Source: Nostoc sp. FACHB-280
Lineage (GTDB): Bacteria > Cyanobacteriota > Cyanobacteriia > Cyanobacteriales > Nostocaceae
DNA: 64,000 bases
Assembly: GCF_014697615.1 (NCBI RefSeq)
Contig: NZ_JACJSD010000027.1
Coordinates: forward strand, 1 to 64,000
Direction of reading: 5' to 3'
Position 1 is the first letter of the stretch; each line of letters starts with the position of its first letter. Below are positions 25,281 through 32,951 of the stretch, piece after piece. The notes under the pieces were generated by a model. It worked only from the letters and a program-made list of their open reading frames with translations, had not been told where the DNA came from and made no database searches. The position numbers and the translations under genes were made by a program.

Positions 25281-26264
25281 TTATACTCCCAGCAATTGAT
25301 TAGCTAATGGTTGCGGAGTAAAACTGAGTATTAGTGCTGCTAAAGTTCTAATGTTCAATTTTTGTCTTTTAAATGCTTGGAATAAGTAAGGACGGGCTGC
25401 TTTTGTTTGGTGATTCCGCAGTAAACCAATACCTAAAGTGGTATGTGCTTCTAACCATTTAGCTTGAAAATACTCATGAAATTCTTGCAGTCGGCTATCT
25501 TCCATGAATGTTTTGTAGCAAAAAATTTCGCTTTGGGCTTTGCGAATTTTGGCGTTAGCATTTTTACTACCACTTAACATTGTGTCTGTTAATTCGTGGG
25601 CGCGATAATAAGTTAATCTTTCGGGATAATAGTAAGCATCATAGCCAGAAATGCAACAGAGATAAGTTAAATATAAATCCCACATACCGCCGGCTTCTTG
25701 GGGAATGCTATCCCAATCAATGATATGATTGCGAATTAAACAAGAGGCAGCAGTAGCGATACTTTTATCAATTAAACCAATGTTAGTGAAAGATTGATGA
25801 ATACCGGGAGCTAAAATATCTCGTTTAAAACCCTGTGTATTTGCTTCTGTCCCAAGATGATTAATGTTACCATCACCATCAATAATATATTGGTCAGAAA
25901 AAGCCAAAATCAAATTAGAATTAGCTTCCAATTTTGGCACAAGTTTGGCTAAAAAATCTTCGTGCCACATATCATCATCATGGAGACTGGCAAGATATTT
26001 ACCTTGTGCCATTTTAAAAGCATTCATTTGATTAGACAACATCCCGACATTTTCAGGATGTCGCCAAAATCTAATCCGTGAATCACCAAAAGATTCGATA
26101 ATTGCTTGGGGGCTTTCGTGACTACAATTATCAGAAACAATGATTTCCAGATTCTGATAAGTTTGATTAACTGCACTGGCGATCGCCTGCTTCAAATATT
26201 CTGGTCGATTGTAAGTTGGGATAACAACACTAACCAGAGGTTGCTTTGCGTTCTGTTGTAACAT
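25281..26264 (-). CDS. Glycosyltransferase family 2 (tandem paralogue B)
   Basis: 327 residues. GT-A fold: PLVSVVIPTYNRPEYLKQAI at the N-terminus, then NLEIIVSDNCS and the metal motif ASLHDDDMWHEDF (about 92-104). The C-terminal helical part ends in LILSFTPQPLANQLLGV. It is closely similar to the next upstream gene (26230-27234): the first 30 residues of the domain are nearly identical and YYPERLTYYRAHELTDT matches YYTPEKLTRYREHELTDT. The two genes overlap by 35 nt, so they are translated from one message. The family adds single sugars with inversion. Confidence 0.9.
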   Translation of the reverse strand: MLQQNAKQPLVSVVIPTYNRPEYLKQAIASAVNQTYQNLEIIVSDNCSHESPQAIIESFGDSRIRFWRHPENVGMLSNQMNAFKMAQGKYLASLHDDDMWHEDFLAKLVPKLEANSNLILAFSDQYIIDGDGNINHLGTEANTQGFKRDILAPGIHQSFTNIGLIDKSIATAASCLIRNHIIDWDSIPQEAGGMWDLYLTYLCCISGYDAYYYPERLTYYRAHELTDTMLSGSKNANAKIRKAQSEIFCYKTFMEDSRLQEFHEYFQAKWLEAHTTLGIGLLRNHQTKAARPYLFQAFKRQKLNIRTLAALILSFTPQPLANQLLGV

Positions 26265-27234
26265 ATCCCTTCACACCGATAAATTTATTGCTAAATAAAC
26301 TTTGGATAAAACTGAATAATAATGCGGCGATCGCTCTCACACTCAGCTTTTTCTTTTGCAAGACATACCAAAAATGAGGGCGTGCTAATTCTGGTTGTCC
26401 AGCTTTTAATAAACTCATACCCAAATATTGATTAGCTTCGATTAATCTCTGCTGAAAATGGGGAAATAATTCTTTTAATCTGGCATCTTGAATAAACTGT
26501 TCATAACAGAATATGTGATTTTTAGCTTTACGGATATTAATTTGTGGATTATCTGTTAATGTATCTGTTAACTCATGTTCGCGGTAGCGAGTTAGTTTTT
26601 CTGGAGTATAGTAAGCGCCTAAACCAGAGCGAGAACAGAGATAATTGATATACAAATCGTAAAAGCCACCCACCTCTAGGGGAAACGCTGTCCAATCTAC
26701 AACATCTTTACGAATAACAGCAGCGTTAGCAGTACCTACAGACATATTTTCTATAGCAATTTTATAAAAAGGCTGATGAATTCCGGCTTTTAGATCAGCC
26801 CTTTTCCATGTCTTGGAACACTTTTGGGTCAGTTGATCATCTATTATTCCATCAGCTTTCATAACGTAATGATCACAGAAAGCGACAGCCAAATCAGAAT
26901 TAGCTTCCAGAGGAGGAACAAGCTTGGCTAAAAAGTCTGGTTCCCACATATCATCATCATGCAAACTAGCAACATATTTACCTTTGGCGATGACAAAGCC
27001 GTTGATAATATTGGCAACCATACCGATGTTTTGTGAATTACGGCAAAACCGAATTCTTTCATCTTGAAAAGCTTCAACTATTGGTTGAGGACTAACATCA
27101 CTACAGTTGTCACAAACAATAATTTCAATATTATTAAATGTCTGGTTAACAGCACTAGCGATCGCCTGTTTTAAATACTCTGGGCGATTATAAGTAGGGA
27201 TAACCACACTAACTAATGGTTCTTGAATTGACAT
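26230..27234 (-). CDS. Glycosyltransferase family 2 (tandem paralogue A)
   Basis: 334 residues; the same design as its downstream neighbour, with SVVIPTYNRPEYLKQAI, IEIIVCDNCS and ASLHDDDMWEPDF. The C-terminal extension KFIGVKGYVTTERKATSG runs into the start of the neighbour. The pair must come from a local duplication. Different residues around the acceptor site suggest they add different linkages, which is inference. Confidence 0.9.
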   Translation of the reverse strand: MSIQEPLVSVVIPTYNRPEYLKQAIASAVNQTFNNIEIIVCDNCSDVSPQPIVEAFQDERIRFCRNSQNIGMVANIINGFVIAKGKYVASLHDDDMWEPDFLAKLVPPLEANSDLAVAFCDHYVMKADGIIDDQLTQKCSKTWKRADLKAGIHQPFYKIAIENMSVGTANAAVIRKDVVDWTAFPLEVGGFYDLYINYLCSRSGLGAYYTPEKLTRYREHELTDTLTDNPQINIRKAKNHIFCYEQFIQDARLKELFPHFQQRLIEANQYLGMSLLKAGQPELARPHFWYVLQKKKLSVRAIAALLFSFIQSLFSNKFIGVKGYVTTERKATSG

Positions 27235-27242
27235 AAGTTTAA

Positions 27243-28418
27243 CTAGTTATTTCTTGTATGAAATTCAGCAATAGTTTTGGTATAAATTTCAGCCAAATGC
27301 TGAACATGAACATCAATTGTAAATTCTTCTTGATACCAAGCTTGGCCTTTTTCACCCATTGTTCTTGCTTTGGCATAATTTGTTGCCAATTCATTAATTG
27401 CTGCCGCTAATTGTGCAATATTGTTAGGCGAAACTAAAACCCCAGTTTTGCCATCTTTTATATGTTCAGGAATTCCCCCAACAGCACTCGCAATTACAGG
27501 ACGATAACGCGCATAAGCTTCTAAGGTAACTAAACCCGCAGGTTCCGGCCAAAGACTGGGAAAAATCACAGCTAACGATTGTTGATATAAAGTTTCTAAT
27601 TGTTCAGAATTACACCAACCATGCCAAGTAATGCGATCGCTTAATCCCAAATCGGCGGCTAATTTTTCCATATTTGCCTTATCCCAACCATCACCAGCAA
27701 TATCTAAATGGATATGTTTTTCAGTTTTGGTTAAGGCTTTGAGTAGCCACTCTAAACCTTTATCGGGAACTATCCGACCAACAAACAAAATGCGCTGATT
27801 TTGATAAATTGTCCGACTTAGAGGTTCTGTCTCAAATTTGGGTAACTGCACACCACAGCGTAGGGTGATCACACGTTCTGGTGATATTCCAGCATTAATG
27901 ATTTGCTGACGGACATATTCACTATTAGCTATTACAGGGATTTTTAATTTTTTCAGGTTATTTAAGGGATTGTAAGCATTCCACCAGTTACCCAAAATTT
28001 TGTGTGGTCGCCGACTACCACAGCCATCAACTACATGACCCCAAGCACAACCAAGAGGATTGATGACGCGATCGCAAATTTTGCCTCGGTCTGCTAAATA
28101 CTTTGTCCCACTCGGACAGTAACTACAATGATTGTGCAAGGTAAAAATTGCCGGACATTCTTCGCGTAAATCCGCTAAAAATTCTGGGTCGTGAAGGTGC
28201 AATAATTTAAATCGCTTTTGATTCTCTGTTTTAATCGACTTGAGAACACGTTGATGTACAGTTTCTTGTTTAGAGATATCGCAAGATTCTGAAATTTGTG
28301 AAAGTGCTAAAGAAGCCACATAAGTTTCAATGCCTCCCCCTCCATTAATATTAGTGTTAGTGCAGTGGTAAATCATCTCTGTATTGGTTACATTTTTGCT
28401 CATTTTACAGACCGACAT
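27243..28418 (-). CDS. Glycosyltransferase family 4
   Basis: 391 residues from ATG 28418; ATG 28403 directly after the upstream stop is an alternative start. The N-terminal half has NGGGGIETYVASLAL (acceptor glycine loop) and an unusual Cys-rich insert, NHCSYCPSGTKYL to GCAWGHVVDGCGSRRP (about 118-160), seen in some GT4 subfamilies. The donor half has ILFVGRIVPDKGLEWLL and EPAGLVTLEAYARYRPVIA. It overlaps the preceding gene by 14 nt, so translational coupling is likely. Its role is in polysaccharide assembly; the substrate is unknown. Confidence 0.88.
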   Translation of the reverse strand: MSVCKMSKNVTNTEMIYHCTNTNINGGGGIETYVASLALSQISESCDISKQETVHQRVLKSIKTENQKRFKLLHLHDPEFLADLREECPAIFTLHNHCSYCPSGTKYLADRGKICDRVINPLGCAWGHVVDGCGSRRPHKILGNWWNAYNPLNNLKKLKIPVIANSEYVRQQIINAGISPERVITLRCGVQLPKFETEPLSRTIYQNQRILFVGRIVPDKGLEWLLKALTKTEKHIHLDIAGDGWDKANMEKLAADLGLSDRITWHGWCNSEQLETLYQQSLAVIFPSLWPEPAGLVTLEAYARYRPVIASAVGGIPEHIKDGKTGVLVSPNNIAQLAAAINELATNYAKARTMGEKGQAWYQEEFTIDVHVQHLAEIYTKTIAEFHTRNN

Positions 28419-29262
28419 TCAACCAAAATTTGTGTCTGACATCATTAACGTAATGTCTCAAAGCAATATGTTTAGCCGCGTAACGGTCAGTATAAATAAA
28501 TTGGTCGTCAACTTTGATAATATATTTATCTTCAGCTAGTGCTTTAGCATTAGCATTGTGCATAGCTAAATGTACTATAGTTTGGTCTGTATAAAAAATA
28601 GGTGAATCGATAAACTTTTCTACTCGCTCTAGTGGTTTGAGCCAATCTAGTTGGTGTTTAAGAATAAAAAAACCTGCATTAACTGGATTTAGTTTATCAG
28701 TTTCATCTAATAAAATCCTTTCATCTAAAGAAGGCTTACAATCTGGTAAATACCAAGCAGATTTATCTTCGCTTTCGCATAAATTGATTAAATCTGTCGC
28801 ACCAGGAAAGAATAAAATATCGGCATCTGTAAAAATAGTTGGTTTGTCAATAGACAGCGACATAAATACAGCCAGTCTCCGCCACATTGCCATTGTTGGT
28901 CGGTGTGGATGATTGAGGGCATAATCAAAGATATATTTAGGGATACTTTGATTAGCCAAGTCTTTCCAATCAATGACTTCTACACAACTATTGATTTGGC
29001 TTAATATCTTGCGGGAGTGAACTGTGTAACTACCATCAGAAATAACAATAAATTTATCAGGAATGCCTACATAACGAATAAATGAACGAATACTCGCTAC
29101 TTGTACAGGTAAATCTCGCTCACAAGAAAAAGCATAAACGTTGAGATGAATCCTGCGAGATTGCTTAATAGGTAAAAAGCTAATTTTCTCAACTAGTTTA
29201 CGATATATATTACTAGTGATTTGACCTTGGATTCTAGCGGTATGGTAGCCTATATTTACCAT
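28405..29262 (-). CDS. Putative GT-A fold glycosyltransferase
   Basis: 285 residues. No family name comes to mind with certainty, but the pattern is that of a GT-A enzyme: a DxD-type motif in KPTIFTDADILFFPGA (about 148), a following acceptor region NAGFFILKH and ILDETDKLNPVNAG-like loop, and a late His region AKHIALRHYVND. This resembles nucleotide-diphospho-sugar transferases of the GT8/GT77 kind. It is the first gene after hepA and overlaps the next GT4 gene. No signal peptide or membrane anchor was seen. Confidence 0.7.
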   Translation of the reverse strand: MVNIGYHTARIQGQITSNIYRKLVEKISFLPIKQSRRIHLNVYAFSCERDLPVQVASIRSFIRYVGIPDKFIVISDGSYTVHSRKILSQINSCVEVIDWKDLANQSIPKYIFDYALNHPHRPTMAMWRRLAVFMSLSIDKPTIFTDADILFFPGATDLINLCESEDKSAWYLPDCKPSLDERILLDETDKLNPVNAGFFILKHQLDWLKPLERVEKFIDSPIFYTDQTIVHLAMHNANAKALAEDKYIIKVDDQFIYTDRYAAKHIALRHYVNDVRHKFWLNVGL

Positions 29263-29387
29263 TGAATTTACCTCATAAATATATAAAGAATAATTAACCG
29301 CAGATACACGCAGATAAGATTTCTTGTGAAAAAATCAGATTAATTATTGTGAAGTATGAAATTTCCTACTTCATACTTCACACTTTG

Positions 29388-31238
29388 TTATCCTGCTTGT
29401 CCCATTTCGTATTGAGTTTTGTGATATTCCCAAAGCTTACCTTTTAGCTCTAAGAGTTCTTGATATTTGCCTTGTTCAACGATACGTCCTTGTTCTAAAA
29501 CAACGACTTTATCGGCGTTGGCGATAGTAGAAAGACGATGAGCGATCGCAATTACTGTCCGACCTACAGATAGCTTTTCTAATGATTCTTGAATCAAGCG
29601 TTCGGTCACAGAATCGAGGGCGCTAGTAGCTTCATCTAATATCAAAATTTCTGGGTCACGTAACAAAGCTCGTGCGATCGCTATTCGTTGGCGTTGTCCA
29701 CCAGATAATCTTACGCCTCTATCTCCTAATTTGGTGTCAAAGCCTTCTGGCATTTCTTCAACAAATTCCAGAGCGTTGGCTAACCGTGCAGCTTCTCGAA
29801 TATCTGCGGCTGTGGCTCCTGTTGTCCCATAAGCAATATTTTGCCAAACAGAAGTATTAAAAATGAATGTATCTTGACTAACGACGGCGATTTTCTGGCG
29901 CAATGAATTGATATCAAATTTTTGGATATCAACTCCATCAATCATCACATGACCTTCTGTGGGGTCATAAAATCTGGGAATTAAATCAATTAATGTACTT
30001 TTACCTGCGCCAGTGGCTCCTACTAAGGCTGTGGTTTTGCCTTTTTCAATACTGAGTGTGACATTATTGAGTACTAAATGATTGGGATCATAACCAAAAT
30101 CTACAGACACAACATCAATAGAATGTTTTAACCCAGTAAATTGAATTTTGCCATTCTGTAAATAGGTTTTATCATCAGTCCTCACCAAATCTTTAATATT
30201 GTCGGCTGCACCTGCTAATGTACTCAGATGCGCTCTCGTACCATTAATATCTTGTACAATCGGCACTACTCGAAACAACACAAAGAAAAATGTTAATAAA
30301 GATGCAACTTGTAGTGTGCCGTTGACCACAAATACGGTAAAAGCAAAAATAATCATCCCAATGAGAATTGTACTCGCAATACTTTCGGCTAATGGTCTCA
30401 CCATCGCCCAAATTAAGATAACTTTTTTGGAACTCTTGAGTACATTATCACTAGCCTGATAAAAACGCTGACGTTCAAAATTCTGCGTCCCAAATGCCTG
30501 AACTGTGCGAATCCCGTTAATAAATTCTATAGCTGTGGAAGTAAAATGACCGTTAGCAATAGAAGTACTAAAACTACTTTCCCTCGCACGAGAATTGAGA
30601 GTTGATAACCCGACACCAGCCAATGTAAATAGCAAAAACGATGCAATAGATAACTGCCAAGATAACAAAAACATCGAGATAAAGTAGACAGTAGCAGTGA
30701 TAGTTCTCGTCATTAAAAATGCCGTACCACTAAACCACTGCTTGATGCGTTCAATTTCTGTAGTAATTGTATTAATCAGTTCCCCAGAGCGTGTTGTGGC
30801 AAAGTAACTCAATGGCAAACTTTGTAACTGTTCAAAAATCTGCTTTCGCAGGCGATCGGCTAAATATAACTGAGTACTTTCTGTATAGACTTGCGCTAAA
30901 TAATTAAAACCTGCTCTTAACCAAGTGCTGAGTAAAATTAGCAAAGATATGCGATATAAACGATTAATTGCTGAACTATTGGCAGCTAAAATCCAAATAT
31001 CAAACCACTCGACACCAGTTTGTATTGGCTTTGCATTGGGTTCAGTTAAATTTTGCAAGAATGATAGCAAAAAACCAATACTAAAACCTTCAAATGTTGC
31101 TGCTAAAAAAGAAAATACTAAAGCAAATATAGCAACTTTGCGGAAATGTTTAAATTCTCGCAATATTAAATAGTTTTTTTGCCAAAATGTAGTAGCTTTA
31201 AATAAATCATTTAATTGTTTGGTTAGTTTAACAAGCAT
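29388..31238 (-). CDS. hepA: HepA-like ABC exporter (fused permease and ATPase)
   Basis: 616 residues. The N-terminal transmembrane domain has about six helices (35-350; EFINGIRTVQAFGTQ is the typical cytoplasmic loop). The ATPase follows, with GATGAGKST (Walker A, about 410), VVSQDTFIFNTSVWQNI (Q-loop), VRLSGGQRQRIAIARALL and EILILDEATSALDS. The sequence and its place directly after hepC match HepA of Anabaena as I recall it, needed to deposit the heterocyst polysaccharide layer. Similar exporters of the MsbA type are the alternative. A 150-bp leader with an inverted repeat (31312-31342) precedes it. Confidence 0.85.
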   Translation of the reverse strand: MLVKLTKQLNDLFKATTFWQKNYLILREFKHFRKVAIFALVFSFLAATFEGFSIGFLLSFLQNLTEPNAKPIQTGVEWFDIWILAANSSAINRLYRISLLILLSTWLRAGFNYLAQVYTESTQLYLADRLRKQIFEQLQSLPLSYFATTRSGELINTITTEIERIKQWFSGTAFLMTRTITATVYFISMFLLSWQLSIASFLLFTLAGVGLSTLNSRARESSFSTSIANGHFTSTAIEFINGIRTVQAFGTQNFERQRFYQASDNVLKSSKKVILIWAMVRPLAESIASTILIGMIIFAFTVFVVNGTLQVASLLTFFFVLFRVVPIVQDINGTRAHLSTLAGAADNIKDLVRTDDKTYLQNGKIQFTGLKHSIDVVSVDFGYDPNHLVLNNVTLSIEKGKTTALVGATGAGKSTLIDLIPRFYDPTEGHVMIDGVDIQKFDINSLRQKIAVVSQDTFIFNTSVWQNIAYGTTGATAADIREAARLANALEFVEEMPEGFDTKLGDRGVRLSGGQRQRIAIARALLRDPEILILDEATSALDSVTERLIQESLEKLSVGRTVIAIAHRLSTIANADKVVVLEQGRIVEQGKYQELLELKGKLWEYHKTQYEMGQAG

Positions 31239-31311
31239 GAGTTTGCGAATAAATATTTTCTAATTCCTAAAGGTTGCTACAGATGCTCTATGATATTTAG
31301 CTCTAGGCTAA

Positions 31312-31342
31312 GTGCGGCAAGTGATGTTATCAATTACCGCAC
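31312..31342 (-). promoter_or_regulatory. Inverted repeat upstream of hepA
   Basis: GTGCGG (31312-31317) pairs with CCGCAC (31337-31342), and inside it TGAT pairs with ATCA around GTT. The structure lies 74 bp before the hepA ATG, in the hepC-hepA gap. It may be an operator or an RNA hairpin; no T-run follows, so it is not a plain terminator. Confidence 0.4.
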
Positions 31343-31428
31343 TGTTTGTACAGGTTTTTAGCTAGATAGAGAAGACAGCAATTAATAATTAGTAATTATG
31401 AATTATTAATTATTAAGTTTTACCCTGC

Positions 31429-32202
31429 CTACACTGACCAAGATTTTGTCATCACAGGTAATTGATTTAGGGAAATTTGTGCTTCTGAACTGAATCTTAT
31501 TGCTGTTGCTAAATTCCAATAACGAGACCCAATAAAACCCATATCACCCCGCAGTACATTGAATAACTGTGGTAAGTTTTCCAGACCAGATTTACGCATC
31601 CAACGCATTAAGGGTGTAAGGTTAAGTTTGCCTGTAGTGGAAAACTTAATAGCTTGGAAAAGTCTACCCCGTTCTCCTACATACCACTCGGTAGAAAATA
31701 GAGAGTCAGGTGAGGTAATTTGCAACAATATTACTAATCCCAACATGGCTGGACTTAGTAATAGCAGCAGAAATAAAGCTGCTATCCAATCAATGAGTCG
31801 CAGGAACCATCCCCAAGGTTTACTATTTTGTTTAAACAGTAAATTTTCTGAAGATCCGTAAAGAAACATTGGCTTATGAGCTTCTTTACAAGCATTCGCC
31901 CAAAACTTTATCCAAGTCTCACCAATTTGAGGGTCTACGCTCACCAAATTCACAGGGGAATGTTTTAAGCAATCAATTAATAATTGCTGGTTTTCTAAAG
32001 CTGGTAAATATGGCTGTTGGAATTTACCGGGAGATTTCACTAACAATTGACCCCGCCGCCATTGTAGTGTGCAGTATGGGGTAGCTTCGGTTGCAGGTTG
32101 TGGAGTTACACTATAAACAGTCTGTGGAGTACGAACTAATGAGCTAGTCATGTGTCTTTGGATTAGTAAGATAGTAAGTTGCTGATCTTGAAGGCGATTC
32201 AT
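31429..32202 (-). CDS. hepC: HepC-like polysaccharide-priming sugar transferase
   Basis: 257 residues from ATG 32202; ATG 32151 (MTSSLVRTPQTVYS) fits the homologue I recall and would give 240. The C-terminal half is the bacterial sugar-transferase family (UDP-hexose:undecaprenyl-phosphate phosphotransferases): a membrane helix IDWIAALFLLLLLSPAM (about 135-160), then GERGRLFQAIKFSTTG, MRWMRKSGLENLPQLFNVL and RGDMGFIGSRYW. It would load the first sugar phosphate on the lipid carrier. HepC of Anabaena is needed for the heterocyst envelope polysaccharide. The N-terminal ~130 residues are specific to this subfamily. hepA follows 190 bp downstream. Confidence 0.85.
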   Translation of the reverse strand: MNRLQDQQLTILLIQRHMTSSLVRTPQTVYSVTPQPATEATPYCTLQWRRGQLLVKSPGKFQQPYLPALENQQLLIDCLKHSPVNLVSVDPQIGETWIKFWANACKEAHKPMFLYGSSENLLFKQNSKPWGWFLRLIDWIAALFLLLLLSPAMLGLVILLQITSPDSLFSTEWYVGERGRLFQAIKFSTTGKLNLTPLMRWMRKSGLENLPQLFNVLRGDMGFIGSRYWNLATAIRFSSEAQISLNQLPVMTKSWSV

Positions 32203-32541
32203 GCCAAAGACTTTGATCTGAATCTTGTCTTGCTCTAAAAATTAGTAGATGACTGATGAGTAAAAATTCAGTATCCAGGAGTCAAAATTTAGAAGTAATT
32301 CAGTATGATGGCTAAATTTGATGGGAGCAAACTTGTTGTTGATGCTGATGAATATCCTGAATAGTGGATTTTGACTTCTGAAGGAATAATTAGGTAGATA
32401 TAGCAATCCTAAATGATTTATAAACTTCTCTCTCCCTTGTCTAACCTGTCTTCTTGTCTCTGTTGTTCACATATCAAACAGGACTGATATCACAATCAAT
32501 ATTTAGGGAAAGCTTGCAGGTAAAATTGGTATTTTTGAGTA

Positions 32542-32588
32542 CAAGAAATATTGGATAGATGTAGAGATAAATCATCCAATATTTCTTG
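32542..32588. promoter_or_regulatory. Perfect 15-bp inverted repeat in the hepC upstream region
   Basis: CAAGAAATATTGGAT (32542-32556) and its exact complement (32574-32588) enclose 17 nt. There is no T-run on either side, so it is more likely an operator or RNA structure than a terminator. It is 354 nt upstream of the hepC start. Confidence 0.45.
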
Positions 32589-32883
32589 ACGTTATGGGTG
32601 AGAACTGTGTTGAGTTTTGTCTACCTTTTTTGTTGATTGTCTAAGTTGAGAAAAACTAGTCCACTGTTGTCTTTTAGCTGCTGGGAAGGGGCTTTAATCT
32701 CTAGGATATAAGAGTCTGTAGAATTGACTATATACGGAAGTCGATTCTTTATTTAGTCTTTAAAATCAAGAGACTTAATCATCATAATTGTAAAGTTGAG
32801 ATAAATATACTGATTTTTAACTAAGTAAATAGGATTTGATTTTGACAACAAAAATGATAAATCAAGACATTTTTTAATAAAGA

Positions 32884-32931
32884 TAAAAAAATATGTGCGA
32901 TCGCATCCACCAAAAGAGCGATCGCACATAT
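32884..32931 (-). terminator. Intrinsic terminator of the Wzc-like gene
   Basis: Stem ATATGTGCGATCGC / GCGATCGCACATAT (32891-32904 with 32918-32931) is built from two HIP1 palindromes. On the minus strand it is followed by a run of seven T. It begins 20 nt after the stop codon of the Wzc-like gene. Confidence 0.8.
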
Positions 32932-32951
32932 CTATAAACTTCCAAGTTGTA

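Larger units (their letters stand above)
32203..32951. other. Gene-free region before hepC
   Basis: 749 bp without a recognisable gene, between the Wzc-like gene (whose terminator is at 32884-32931) and hepC. It probably holds a separate promoter for hepC-hepA. A perfect 15-bp inverted repeat lies at 32542-32588, and a CAGGAGTC dispersed repeat near 32276. No GTA-N8-TAC NtcA box was found by eye. Confidence 0.55.
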
